Shown here: positions 27,418 through 35,197 of the stretch, piece after piece
How the letters are laid out: the number at the start of each line of letters is the position of its first letter
How positions within the stretch are numbered: position 1 is the first letter of the stretch
Source of the DNA: WTGU01 sp965242855
Lineage (GTDB): Bacteria; Pseudomonadota; Alphaproteobacteria; UBA828
DNA: 64,000 bases
Reading direction: 5' to 3'
Assembly (NCBI GenBank): GCA_965242855.1
Contig: OZ251509.1
Span: 1,612,001-1,676,000, forward strand
Program-made: the position numbers and the translations under genes
Notes under the pieces: generated by a model
What the model was told of the DNA's origin: nothing
Seen by the model: the letters and a program-made list of their open reading frames with translations, nothing else
Database searches by the model: none

Positions 27418-28374
27418 ATGGCGGTGGTGCTGGAGACGGATTTCGCTTGGCCCGACGTCGCGATCGAACGCGGCGTGATCGAGGCCGCGGGCCACAGGCT
27501 GGTCACCGGCCCCGCCGAGGCGCGCCCGCCGGAGGCCATCGAGGCCCTGGTCGCCACCCACGATCCGGCCGCGATCCTGACCTGCTGGGCCGAGGTCTCG
27601 GCCGCCGCCATTCGCGCGCCGCAAACGCTCAAGATCGTCCAGCGGCTGGGAGTCGGGCTCGACAACATCGCGGTCGAGGCGGCGACCGCGCGCGGCGCCT
27701 GGGTCGCCAACGTTCCGGACTATTGCGTCGAGGAGGTCTCCGATCACGCGGTCGCCCTCGCCCTGGCCTGGTTCCGCGGCGTCGTCGCGTGCGACCGCGC
27801 CGTAAAGGCCGGCGCGTGGGATCCGGCGCGCGCCAGGCTCCGCCGCGGCAGGGCGCTCACGGCGGGGATTCTCGGGCTCGGGCGCATCGGCCGCCTCACC
27901 GCGCGCAAGCTCGACGGCCTGGGGCTGACCGTCCTGGGCCACGACATCGTCGCCCCGCCGGAGCCGACGCCCGCGCGGCTGGTCGACCCGGACCGGCTCG
28001 CGGCGGAAGCCGATATCGTCATCGTCCATCTGCCGCTCACCGACGACACGCGCCACATGGTCGATGCGGCGTTCCTCGCCCGCCTCAAGCCCGGCGCCTT
28101 CCTGGTCAACGTGAGCCGCGGCCCCGTGGTCGACAGCGACGCGCTGATCGCCGCGCTCGACTCGGGCCACCTCGCCGGCGCCGGGCTCGACGTGATTGAA
28201 GGCGAACCGGACCCTCCCGCCGCCCTCGTCGCCCGGCCGGACGTCATCGCCACGCCGCATGTCGCCTTCTCCTCCGACGCCTCTCTCGCCGAGCTCAGGC
28301 GCCGCGGCGCCGAGGAAGTGGTGCGCGTGCTCGCCGGCGGACGGCCGGAGAATCCGTGCAACCGCATCCCTTGA
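27418..28374 (+). CDS. D-2-hydroxyacid dehydrogenase family
   Basis: This NAD-dependent oxidoreductase has 318 residues with the D-isomer 2-hydroxyacid dehydrogenase layout. The nucleotide site is GILGLGRIGRLTARKL, the substrate arginine lies in NVSRGPVVDSDAL, and the catalytic histidine in TPHVAFSSDAS near the C-terminus. The style resembles the CtBP-like branch (QRLGVGLDNIAVEAATARG). The substrate is not predictable. The ATG at 27418 has a GGGAGG site at 27408. It is divergent from the BMP operon, so a link to that pathway is possible but unproven. Confidence 0.85.
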   Translation: MAVVLETDFAWPDVAIERGVIEAAGHRLVTGPAEARPPEAIEALVATHDPAAILTCWAEVSAAAIRAPQTLKIVQRLGVGLDNIAVEAATARGAWVANVPDYCVEEVSDHAVALALAWFRGVVACDRAVKAGAWDPARARLRRGRALTAGILGLGRIGRLTARKLDGLGLTVLGHDIVAPPEPTPARLVDPDRLAAEADIVIVHLPLTDDTRHMVDAAFLARLKPGAFLVNVSRGPVVDSDALIAALDSGHLAGAGLDVIEGEPDPPAALVARPDVIATPHVAFSSDASLAELRRRGAEEVVRVLAGGRPENPCNRIP

Positions 28375-28404
28375 CGCGCCGCGACGACGGGCAGGCGCAA
28401 AAGC

Positions 28405-28983
28405 ATGGAATGGGTGTTCGGCTACGGCTCGCTGGCCGATGCGGCGGCGCTCGCCGTCTGGCTCGGACGGGCGTCGTTCCGGCCCGGCGAAGCCGTCCGC
28501 TGCCGCCTGCGCGATCACCGGCGGGTCTGGAACGTCGCGCGCGACAACGCCGTCGTCCTGGAGGGCCGACCCTGGTACGTCGATCCCGCCACCGGCGCGC
28601 GGGCGGACGTCCACGTGACCGCCGTGAACGTCCGTCCGGCGCCGGGCGACGCGGCGAACGGGCTGGCCTTCCGCGTCACCCGCGCCGAGCGCGACCGCAT
28701 CGACCGCCGCGAATTCAACTACGATCGCATCGACGCGACCGGCTTGCTCGATCGTGAACTCGGCGGCACGGTGTGGCTCTACCGAGGCTCGGCGGCGGCA
28801 CGCGCCCGCTACGACGAGGGCGCCGCCGCGCACCGCGCCGTCGTCGCGCGTCGCTATTTCAAGATCGTCGAAACCGCCTTCGCCTCACGCGGCCCCGGCT
28901 GGTTCGCCGAATACCGCGCGAGCACCGATCCGCCCGCAGTCCCCCTTGCCGACCTCCACCGCACCGACTGGCCGGAGCCTTGA
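28405..28983 (+). CDS. Gamma-glutamylcyclotransferase-like protein
   Basis: This small protein (192 residues) opens with WVFGYGSL, the signature loop of the gamma-glutamylcyclotransferase fold. The family removes 5-oxoproline from gamma-glutamyl peptides, and ChaC-like or AIG2-like members have other substrates. A glutamate in RREFNYDRID may be the catalytic acid. It starts 31 bases after the dehydrogenase on the same strand. The specific reaction is unknown. Confidence 0.65.
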   Translation: MEWVFGYGSLADAAALAVWLGRASFRPGEAVRCRLRDHRRVWNVARDNAVVLEGRPWYVDPATGARADVHVTAVNVRPAPGDAANGLAFRVTRAERDRIDRREFNYDRIDATGLLDRELGGTVWLYRGSAAARARYDEGAAAHRAVVARRYFKIVETAFASRGPGWFAEYRASTDPPAVPLADLHRTDWPEP

Positions 28984-29157
28984 GCGGGGATATCCCGTCG
29001 CAGACGAACCCCCTTGCGCTCCCTGTCTCGACCGGCTACAGTCTGGTCAGACTAGTCGAACAAGCACTCGTGCAAAAAACCCACGATAAGGAAGAACCGA
29101 CCCATGCGGGAGAAACCCACCATGAAGAAAGAACCCGCCACACGGGGCGAATCCGCC

Positions 29158-29235
29158 ATGCGGGAATGGCGGCTGCAGGGAGCCGGAACGCAGTTCGGTG
29201 CACTGGCGCGCGAGGTCGAATTAGGACCCTGCCAT
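29158..29235 (+). pseudogene. Decayed partial copy of the Phd-type antitoxin
   Basis: The reading MREWRLQGAGTQFGALAREV aligns almost residue by residue with the N-terminus of the intact antitoxin that starts at 29303 (MQKWQLQEAKARFSALVREA). The nucleotide sequences are clearly related over about 75 bases. After this point the copy loses the family and runs into other sequence. It looks like a tandem duplicate of the antitoxin start left to decay. The rest of the 28984-29302 gap holds short purine-rich repeats and one hairpin, with no other gene seen. Confidence 0.6.
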
Positions 29236-29261
29236 GCGAGGATAGCAATTGCAGGATCCCT

Positions 29262-29277
29262 CCGGACCGCAGTCCGG
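29262..29277 (+). promoter_or_regulatory. Inverted repeat before toxin-antitoxin operon
   Basis: CCGGAC and GTCCGG flank a four-base spacer, 25 bases before the antitoxin start codon. Phd/VapB-type antitoxins usually repress their own operon through such palindromes, so this is a candidate operator; the role is inferred from position only. Confidence 0.35.
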
Positions 29278-29302
29278 TCGGACAGATTCGAAGGAGCGCG
29301 CG

Positions 29303-29551
29303 ATGCAGAAATGGCAGTTGCAGGAAGCCAAGGCGCGGTTCAGCGCGCTGGTGCGCGAGGCGGTCGAGGAAGGCCCGCAGACGATCACCGTTCGCGGGCG
29401 GCGGGCGGCCGTTATCCTTTCGGTGGAGGACTACGACCGCCTGAAGCGCCCCAAGCCTTCGCTGACTGCGTTCCTGCGGGCCTCCCCGTTGGCCGGGGTC
29501 GGGCTGGAGATCGAACGCGACCGGACATCGCCGCGCGACGTCGATCTGTGA
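29303..29551 (+). CDS. Phd/YefM-family antitoxin
   Basis: This 82-residue antitoxin has a typical Phd/YefM N-terminal DNA-binding fold: WQLQEAKARFSALVREAVEEGPQTITVRG in two parts, then RRAAVILSVEDYDRL. The C-terminal tail, rich in charged residues, should wrap the toxin. The ATG at 29303 follows an AAGGAG ribosome site and is preferred over a start 18 codons upstream. Its stop overlaps the toxin GTG by four bases. Confidence 0.9.
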   Translation: MQKWQLQEAKARFSALVREAVEEGPQTITVRGRRAAVILSVEDYDRLKRPKPSLTAFLRASPLAGVGLEIERDRTSPRDVDL

Positions 29552-29967
29552 GCTTCCTGGTCGATACCTGCGCTCTGTCGGAGTTGACCAAGCCGAAGCC
29601 GGCGCCGCGGGTCTCCGACTGGTTCGACGCCGCACCGCCCGAAACCCTGTTCGTCAGCGTCCTCACCCTGGGGGAAATCCGCAAGGGAGTCGAAGGGCTC
29701 GGGGACGGCCGTCGCCGCGCCCGAATCGCCGCCTGGCTGGAGACGGAATTGCCGGCTTGGTTCGAGGGCCGGATATTGCCGGTCGATGCGGGCGTCGCCG
29801 ACGAGTGGGGCCGCCTCGTCGCCCGGCATCCGAATCCGAAGGACGTTCCCGCCATCGACTGGCTGATCGCCGCGACCGCTCTCCGGCACCGCCTCACGGT
29901 CGTCACCCGCAACGAGGCCGACTTCGCCGCCACGGGGGTTCGCCTCCTGAATCCGTGGAAGGATTGA
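29548..29967 (+). CDS. PIN-domain toxin, VapC/FitB type
   Basis: This PIN-domain ribonuclease has 139 residues. The acidic active-site residues are visible: FLVDTCALSELTK (first Asp), LTLGEIRKGVE (Glu), IDWLIAATALRH (Asp), and VVTRNEADF near the end. Members cleave initiator tRNA or rRNA when the antitoxin is degraded. The GTG start at 29548 overlaps the antitoxin stop (GTGA), the standard toxin-antitoxin arrangement. Confidence 0.9.
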   Translation: MSFLVDTCALSELTKPKPAPRVSDWFDAAPPETLFVSVLTLGEIRKGVEGLGDGRRRARIAAWLETELPAWFEGRILPVDAGVADEWGRLVARHPNPKDVPAIDWLIAATALRHRLTVVTRNEADFAATGVRLLNPWKD

Positions 29968-30079
29968 ACGGGTGGGCGGCGCCGGCGCGCGCGAACGCTC
30001 CCGACCGGGCGGGTCCTTTTCCGGTGGTCCCGGCGCGCTTACACTCGGGTGCGACGGAGCCCCCGGAGGAACCCTCCCC

Positions 30080-30604
30080 ATGACGATCGAGCGGAAGATC
30101 GAAGCGGCGGGCCTCGTGCTGCCGCGGATCGAAGACAGTTACAAAAACAACCCGTCCGGCGCGAAATACGTCTCGCATTACGCGGTCGGGCGCGTCCTCT
30201 ACCTCTCGGGCTGCACGCCCGCGAAGGACGGCGCGCCCTATCTCCCCGGCGTGCTCGGCGTGGACCGGACGATCGAGGAGGGCTACGAGGCGGCGCGCCA
30301 GTGCATGCTCTGCTATCTCGGCATGATCAAATACGCCATCGGCGATCTCGACCGGATGCACCGGATGCTCCACCTCGTCGGCTACGTGAATTCCGGCCCG
30401 GATTTCGTCGATCAGCCGCGGGTCGTCAACGGCGCGGTCGATCTCCTCGTCGCGCTTTACGGGCGCCGCGCGATGCCGACACGCGCCGCCATCGGCTGCC
30501 GCGGCCTCGCGGTGAATCACTCGGTCGAGCTGATCGCGACGGTGGAGTTCGACGGCGGTGCCGTCGCCCCCGCCCTCGCCCGCGACGGAACGACCGTGGA
30601 ATAG
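30080..30604 (+). CDS. RidA/YjgF-family protein
   Basis: This small protein (174 residues) belongs to the RidA family, which hydrolyses reactive enamine and imine intermediates released by PLP enzymes. Landmarks are YLSGCTPAKDGAPYLPG, the MHRMLHLVGYVNSGPDF strand and RAAIGCRGLAVNHSVELIATVEF near the C-terminus. It is longer than the roughly 125-residue RidA core, with extra residues at the N-terminus. The ATG at 30080 follows GGAGGA at 30065. It lies 31 bases before the oxidoreductase gene. Confidence 0.82.
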   Translation: MTIERKIEAAGLVLPRIEDSYKNNPSGAKYVSHYAVGRVLYLSGCTPAKDGAPYLPGVLGVDRTIEEGYEAARQCMLCYLGMIKYAIGDLDRMHRMLHLVGYVNSGPDFVDQPRVVNGAVDLLVALYGRRAMPTRAAIGCRGLAVNHSVELIATVEFDGGAVAPALARDGTTVE

Positions 30605-30635
30605 CGCACCCCGAACCCGGAACCGCCGCGCCGCC

Positions 30636-31625
30636 GTGAAAGCCGTCCTCTGCAAGGCCTTCGGCCCGCCTGCCACGCTCGCGGTCGAAACCGTCGAGCC
30701 GCCGTCCCTCGCGCCCGGCTACGTCCGCATCGCCGTCCACGCGGTCGGCGTGAACTTCCCGGACCTGCTGCTGGTCGAGGGCAAATACCAGCTCCGGCCG
30801 CCCTTCCCCTTCAGCCCCGGCCTCGAATGCGCGGGCACGGTCATCGAGATCGGCGGCGACGTCGAGGATGTGGCGGTCGGCGCCCGGGTGCTGGCGTTCC
30901 GACCCTATGGCTGCATGGCCGAACAGGTGGCGGCGCCCGCCTCCGCCGTCGTCGCCATCCCCGAGGCGATACCGTTCGACGAGGCCGCCGCCTTTCCGGT
31001 GATCTACGGCACCGGCTATCACGCCCTGGTCGCGCGCGCGGCGCTGGCGCCCGGCGAGACCCTGCTGGTGCACGGCGCCTCCGGCGGAGTCGGCCTCTCG
31101 GCGGTGGAGATCGGCAAGCGTCTCGGGGCCACGGTGATCGCGACCGCGAGCAGCGACGAAAAGCTCGCTCACGCGCAAGCGCACGGCGCCGACCACCTCG
31201 TGAACACCCGCAGCGAGGACATGCGCGCACGGGTCAAGGCGTTGACCGACGGGCGCGGCGCCGATGTCATCTTCGACCCGGTGGGCGGCGACGTCTTCGA
31301 CGAGTCCATGCGCTGCATCGCGTGGCGCGGGCGGTTGCTGGTGATCGGCTTCGCCTCCGGCCGCATCGCGGAAGCCAGAACCAACCTCGTCCTCCTCAAG
31401 GAATGCAGCGTCGTCGGCGTCGCCTGGGGCACCTTCGCCGAGCGCGACCCGGCCGCCAACCGCGCCTATTTCGCCGAGTTGCTGCGCTGGTACGAGGCGG
31501 GCGCCGTCAAACCCCATATCTCCCGCCGCCTGCCGCTCGCGGAGGCACCGGCGGCGCTCGACGCCTTCCGCTCCCGCCAAGTGATCGGCAAGCAGGTTCT
31601 CACGGTCGAGCGACCCGGGCATTGA
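30636..31625 (+). CDS. NADPH:quinone oxidoreductase, zinc-free MDR family
   Basis: This medium-chain dehydrogenase/reductase family member has 329 residues. GVNFPDLLLVEGKYQ is the quinone-oxidoreductase-type N-terminal motif, the nucleotide site is LLVHGASGGVGLSAVEIGKR, and FDPVGGDVFDES follows; no structural zinc cysteine cluster is seen. It probably reduces quinones or activated alkenes with NADPH. The GTG at 30636 is chosen because the preceding in-frame sequence is unlike the family. Its stop lies only 24 bases before the left terminus of the mobile element at 31650. Confidence 0.85.
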   Translation: MKAVLCKAFGPPATLAVETVEPPSLAPGYVRIAVHAVGVNFPDLLLVEGKYQLRPPFPFSPGLECAGTVIEIGGDVEDVAVGARVLAFRPYGCMAEQVAAPASAVVAIPEAIPFDEAAAFPVIYGTGYHALVARAALAPGETLLVHGASGGVGLSAVEIGKRLGATVIATASSDEKLAHAQAHGADHLVNTRSEDMRARVKALTDGRGADVIFDPVGGDVFDESMRCIAWRGRLLVIGFASGRIAEARTNLVLLKECSVVGVAWGTFAERDPAANRAYFAELLRWYEAGAVKPHISRRLPLAEAPAALDAFRSRQVIGKQVLTVERPGH

Positions 31626-31649
31626 ACGCCGCGCCCGCCCCTTCGCCGC

Positions 31650-31699
31650 TGTAGCGCGGCGAAAGTCGCACCGAATCGAGGCGAAAGTCACACCGAATC
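31650..31699 (+). repeat. Left end of mobile element with two subterminal repeats
   Basis: TGTAG at 31650 opens the 28-base terminal repeat, which contains one 19-mer (31659-31677); a second copy with one change lies at 31681-31699, a spacing of 22 bases. Both are in the same orientation and inverted relative to the copies at the right end. Confidence 0.8.
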
Positions 31700-31732
31700 C
31701 GTTCCGCTCTTGTTCCTCTCGCCGGCGAGAGG

Positions 31733-31990
31733 TTAGGGGGCGGTGGTGGCCTGGATGCGGGTGGTGTAGCCGGTGGTGGGGGTGATCTCGTGGGTGGCGC
31801 GGAGGGTGCTCCAGGCGCCGTCGAGGTCACCCCAGCCGGCCAGGACGATCGGCGTCTCGGCGACGAGATCGGGGCGGCCGACCACTGTCAGATCGAGGAT
31901 CGCCGCCCCGCGCGCGTGCTGCGCCAGGGCGGCTTCGGCGGCCGCCTCGGCGCCGGCGCGGTCGCGGTGCGTCTCGCGCAGCACCAATTT
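31733..31990 (-). pseudogene. Phage late control protein D (gpD), C-terminal fragment
   Basis: The last roughly 85 residues of a minus-strand frame read as the C-terminal domain of phage tail gpD/VgrG-like late control proteins: HARGAAILDLTVVGRPDLVA, TPIVLAGW, GAWSTLRATHEITPTTGY. Upstream of about 31990 the same frame becomes the antisense of the toxin-like gene, so the remainder of gpD is gone. The fragment lies inside the mobile element and shows that its cargo came from, or landed in, prophage DNA. Confidence 0.6.
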
Positions 31991-33340
31991 AAAGACGCCG
32001 GCGATCCCTGGGCCGTCCGTGAGCTCGACGCCGACATCATCCTTGGCGAGCGCCTGAGCGACGCCAAGGGATCGAATCCGGGCGGCCTCTTTCTCGGCAC
32101 CGACGGCGTCGAGCGCTACTACAAGCGCTATGAGGACCCGACCCAGGCCTACTGCGAGGCCGTCGCCAACCGCGCCTACCGCGAGTTGAACATCGACGCG
32201 CCGGAGTCCGTCCTCGTCCGCCGCGGAGGCGACGTCATCGGCGTCGCCTCCGCCATCATCGACAACAGCGGCACGCTGCAAGCCAGGAAACGCTTCACCA
32301 AGGGGCGCGCCAACGAGGTCCTGCGCGGCTACTCCGCAGACGTCTGGCTCGCCAACTGGGATGCCGTGGGCACCGGCCTCGACAACGTCGTCGCCACGAA
32401 GCACGGACGCGCCGCCATCGCCCGCATCGACCAGGGCGGCGCCCTGCTCTTTCGCGCACGCGCAGGGCGCAAGCGCGCCGAGCAGCTGGAGAAGATCACC
32501 GAGTGGGACGGCTTCGCGCCCGGTGGCGTCAATCCCTCCTACGCCGATGTCTTCGCGCGGGCCGGCGTCGCCGACGCCGACGCGCTCGGACGCAAGGCGC
32601 TCAAGCAGATCGCTGCCATCCAAGAGCTGGGCAAGCGCACGGACGATTTCGCCCTGCTCGTCCCGGCAGCGCGCGGCGTGCCAAAGGCCGATCGCGACGC
32701 CGTGCTCTCCATGCTCCGCGCACGCGCACGCCTCCTCGATACCGAGATCGCCCCCCGCGTCCGCAACGCCATGGCGGAGGCCCGCAAGCGCGCCAAGGGC
32801 CTCCCCGCCTACCAAGCTGCCTACCAGAAGGAGCTGGGGAGGCGCTACAACGAGTTTCTCCTCAACGCCAATGGCAAGATCGACGCACGCCGCCTGGGGA
32901 TGACCGACCCGGAGATCGTCGCCCTCACCTCTTACACCGGCGGCGGATATCACCAACTGAACAAGTCGCTGCGGTCGTGGGCATCGGCGGAGAGAGACAG
33001 CGTCAGGAACCAAAAACTGACGCTTCAAGATGCGCTGTCTAGGATCAACGATGAGAGAGGTGTCTTCCGGCGCGGCACCGATCTAACCGAAGCTCAACGC
33101 AAGCCATACGTCGTCGGCAAGGTGATCCCGGCGCCGGCGTTCACAAGCGCCTCGGCCGGCGATGGCTTCGGCGGCAACACCCGGTTTATCATCCACGGGA
33201 GGCGCGGCAAGAATGTGGTACGATATTCGCAGTACCCGAAGGAGGATGAGAGGTTGTTCACCGCCGATACGCGCTTCAAGGTCCTCGCGCGCGAGGAGCG
33301 CGAGGGAAAGGTGTGGATCAAGCTCGAGGAGGTCGAGTAA
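31967..33340 (+). CDS. Kinase-like plus ADP-ribosyltransferase protein, toxin-like
   Basis: Two regions can be recognised. The first half looks like a HipA- or lipid-kinase-like phosphotransferase: YYKRY (ATP lysine), then LANWDAVGTGLDNVV and ARIDQGGALLF, which supply the expected D, N and D. The last 100 residues carry the R-S-E set of arginine-specific ADP-ribosyltransferases: FRRGT, FTSAS and an ExE site in YPKEDERLF. The middle is helical. No good start is seen: the frame is open from a GTG at 31790 within gpD antisense sequence, and the GTG at 31967 is the nearest to the junction, with no ribosome site. The gene may be 5'-truncated. Its stop overlaps the start of the small acidic gene. 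Confidence 0.7.
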   Translation: MRLAQHQFKDAGDPWAVRELDADIILGERLSDAKGSNPGGLFLGTDGVERYYKRYEDPTQAYCEAVANRAYRELNIDAPESVLVRRGGDVIGVASAIIDNSGTLQARKRFTKGRANEVLRGYSADVWLANWDAVGTGLDNVVATKHGRAAIARIDQGGALLFRARAGRKRAEQLEKITEWDGFAPGGVNPSYADVFARAGVADADALGRKALKQIAAIQELGKRTDDFALLVPAARGVPKADRDAVLSMLRARARLLDTEIAPRVRNAMAEARKRAKGLPAYQAAYQKELGRRYNEFLLNANGKIDARRLGMTDPEIVALTSYTGGGYHQLNKSLRSWASAERDSVRNQKLTLQDALSRINDERGVFRRGTDLTEAQRKPYVVGKVIPAPAFTSASAGDGFGGNTRFIIHGRRGKNVVRYSQYPKEDERLFTADTRFKVLAREEREGKVWIKLEEVE

Positions 33341-33690
33341 TGCCCTGGACCAAAGAAGACCTGGAGATCATCCGCGCCGACGAGGCTGGCGAGCTCAAGC
33401 CCCCGCCGCAGAGCCTGATCGACAAGATGCAGGCGCAGGCGGAAGCGAACCACTTCCTCCGCAGTCCCCAGGGCGCCGAGGCGCGCGAGTTCCTGTCTCT
33501 GAACCAGGAGGAATACGAGAGGCGCTACCCCGATCGCGCCTTCGCCGACGCCTATGACGAGGAGGACGCGGAGCGCGAGAACGACCCGGAGGACGACCCC
33601 GCCCTTCTCGAAGACCGCACCATGGAGACATACCAGGCCATGGCAGAGAGAGACGCAGAGGCCTGGAACCGCCGCCACTCCCGCAAGTGA
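33340..33690 (+). CDS. Small acidic protein coupled to the toxin-like gene
   Basis: This 116-residue protein is rich in Asp and Glu (for example YDEEDAERENDPEDDPALLE), predicted mostly helical, with no signal peptide or membrane segment. I do not recognise a family. Its ATG overlaps the upstream stop (TAATG), so translation is coupled, and an AGGAGG site lies just before the overlap. Position, size and acidity would suit an immunity protein, antitoxin or chaperone for the upstream product; that is inference only. Its stop runs into the first repeat of the element's right end. Confidence 0.75.
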   Translation: MPWTKEDLEIIRADEAGELKPPPQSLIDKMQAQAEANHFLRSPQGAEAREFLSLNQEEYERRYPDRAFADAYDEEDAERENDPEDDPALLEDRTMETYQAMAERDAEAWNRRHSRK

Positions 33691-33845
33691 TTCGGTGCGA
33701 CTTTTGTCGGTTGCAAACAGTTCGCAATTCGGTGCGACTTTTGCGCACCCTTCTCACTCTCGACTTAGCCCCACCCCATAAGCCGTTGATCTGTCTCACC
33801 TAGTCCAGCCTAGTCCAGATTCGGCACGACTTTCGCCTCCCTACA
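33689..33845 (-). repeat. Right end of mobile element with three subterminal repeats
   Basis: Copies of the 19-mer in inverted orientation lie at 33689-33707, 33727-33745 and 33818-33836, each with one to three differences from the left-end copies. The last belongs to the 28-base terminal repeat that ends in CTACA at 33845. The first overlaps the stop codon of the small acidic gene, so cargo and end are tightly packed. No gene is seen between 33691 and 33845. Confidence 0.8.
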
Positions 33846-33875
33846 GCCACCGCCGCCGGCGCGGGGGCGGCCCCC

Positions 33876-35051
33876 CTATCCCCCGCTCCCGCGCAGCGCC
33901 GTCGCGAGTGCGCGAACGCCGATCGCCTCCACGCCCGCGGCCACCGGGTATCGGTCGTCCCCGGCATGGGCGACGAAGCTGTGCACGGGTTCGATGTCGG
34001 CGCAGGCGAGGCGGAAGCCGCGACCGATCCCGGTGGAGAGAGAGCGCTTGATCTCGATCGCCCAGAGTCCGCCGTCGCCCAGCCGTATCACGACGTCGAT
34101 CTCGGCCCCGGCGCTCGTGCGGTAGAAGAACGCCGCCGCCCCCGGCGGCAGCACGGACAGGAGCGTCTCGACGGCATGGCCTTCCCAGCTCCGGCCGACC
34201 ACCGGATGCCCCGCAAGCCGCTCCAGCGAGCCGATACCCAACAACGCATGCACCAAGCCGCTGTCCCGCACATAGACCTTCGGCGATTTCACCAACCGCT
34301 TGCCGACATTGGCGCGAAACGGCGGGAGACGGCGCAACAGAAGAAGATCGGCCAGAAGGTCGATATAACGGGTCACCGACTGGACGCTCACCTCCAGCGC
34401 CCTGGCGAGCGCGGAGGCGTTCAGCACCCCGCCCTGGTTGTGCGCGAGCATCGTCCACGGGCGCTCCAGCGCCGCCGTCGGGACGCGGGGGCCGAAGGCC
34501 GCCACGTCGCGCTCCAGATAGGTGCGGATGAAATCCCGGCGCAGCGCCAGACTGTCCTCATCGCTTTCGGCCAGGAAGCTGTCGGGAAAGCCGCCGCGCA
34601 GCCACAATCGCTCGCGCCGCGCGCGGGTGTCCTCCACTTCGAGGGCGGACAACGGAGCCATGTCGACATAGGCGATGCGCCCGGCCAGCGTCTCGCCCGA
34701 TTGGCGCAGCAAGTCGATGGACGCCGACCCCAGAACGAGAAAGCGGCCTCTCCCCTTCCCCTTGCGCCGGCCCCGATCGATGACGCCGCGCAACGTCTGG
34801 AACAGCTCCGGCATCCGGTGTATCTCGTCGAGAATGACCAGCCGATCCTCCGCGTTGTCGAGAAACAGCGCGGGTTCGGCGAGCCGGGCGCGGTCGTCGC
34901 GGTCTTCGAGATCGAGGTAAAGGGCGTCGCAGCGCTGGCCGATCTCCAGGGCCAGCGTCGTCTTGCCGACCTGCCGCGGGCCGATCAAGGCGGCGGCGGC
35001 TTGGCGGCGCAGGGCGCTTTCGATGTCCCGTGTGGCGAGGCGCGGAATCAT
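33876..35051 (-). CDS. ATPase with DUF4143 domain
   Basis: This 391-residue protein belongs to the widespread AAA-plus-DUF4143 family. Walker A is LIGPRQVGKTTLA, Walker B is LVILDEIHRMPEL, and a sensor region follows in FLVLGSASIDLL. The C-terminal domain contains RTSAGAEIDVVIRLG and WAIEIKRS, which has the D...ExK spacing of a nuclease-like fold. The role of the family is not settled. The start lies next to an AT-rich stretch (35055-35095) that may hold its promoter, divergent from the gene at 35198. The mobile element ends 30 bases beyond its stop codon. Confidence 0.88.
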   Translation of the reverse strand: MIPRLATRDIESALRRQAAAALIGPRQVGKTTLALEIGQRCDALYLDLEDRDDRARLAEPALFLDNAEDRLVILDEIHRMPELFQTLRGVIDRGRRKGKGRGRFLVLGSASIDLLRQSGETLAGRIAYVDMAPLSALEVEDTRARRERLWLRGGFPDSFLAESDEDSLALRRDFIRTYLERDVAAFGPRVPTAALERPWTMLAHNQGGVLNASALARALEVSVQSVTRYIDLLADLLLLRRLPPFRANVGKRLVKSPKVYVRDSGLVHALLGIGSLERLAGHPVVGRSWEGHAVETLLSVLPPGAAAFFYRTSAGAEIDVVIRLGDGGLWAIEIKRSLSTGIGRGFRLACADIEPVHSFVAHAGDDRYPVAAGVEAIGVRALATALRGSGG

Positions 35052-35197
35052 CCTTGCAAATTATCCACATGTTGGAAATTTTACAAGAATAACTCGGACC
35101 GGACTTCTTTCACGGCAGAATGGCGGTCCGTTTCGGCCATATCGGCTACAATCTGCGGCGGCAGGTTGCTTCCTGTCGGACGCAGACGGTGAGAACC

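Larger units (their letters stand above)
31650..33845. mobile_element. IS21-like terminal-repeat element with toxin-like cargo, no transposase
   Basis: The element runs from TGTAG at 31650 to CTACA at 33845. The outer 28 bases at each end are inverted copies of each other, with 24 of 28 matching. Further inverted copies of the 19-mer GCGAAAGTCGCACCGAATC lie inside: two in all at the left and three at the right. TG...CA ends and multiple subterminal transposase-binding repeats are typical of IS21-family elements. No istA or istB gene is present. The cargo is a gpD fragment, a kinase-like/ADP-ribosyltransferase gene and a small acidic gene. The flanking five bases (GCCGC left, GCCAC right) match at four of five, so a target duplication is not proven. 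The family assignment is inference. Confidence 0.7.

Noticed and set aside
31733..33028. Whole 431-residue minus-strand frame as a gpD gene
   Set aside because: Only the last roughly 85 residues resemble gpD; the rest is antisense to the kinase-like/ADP-ribosyltransferase gene.
31645..33850. Five-base target duplication around the mobile element
   Set aside because: The flanks are GCCGC and GCCAC, one mismatch in a GC-rich context, so this is not good evidence by itself.
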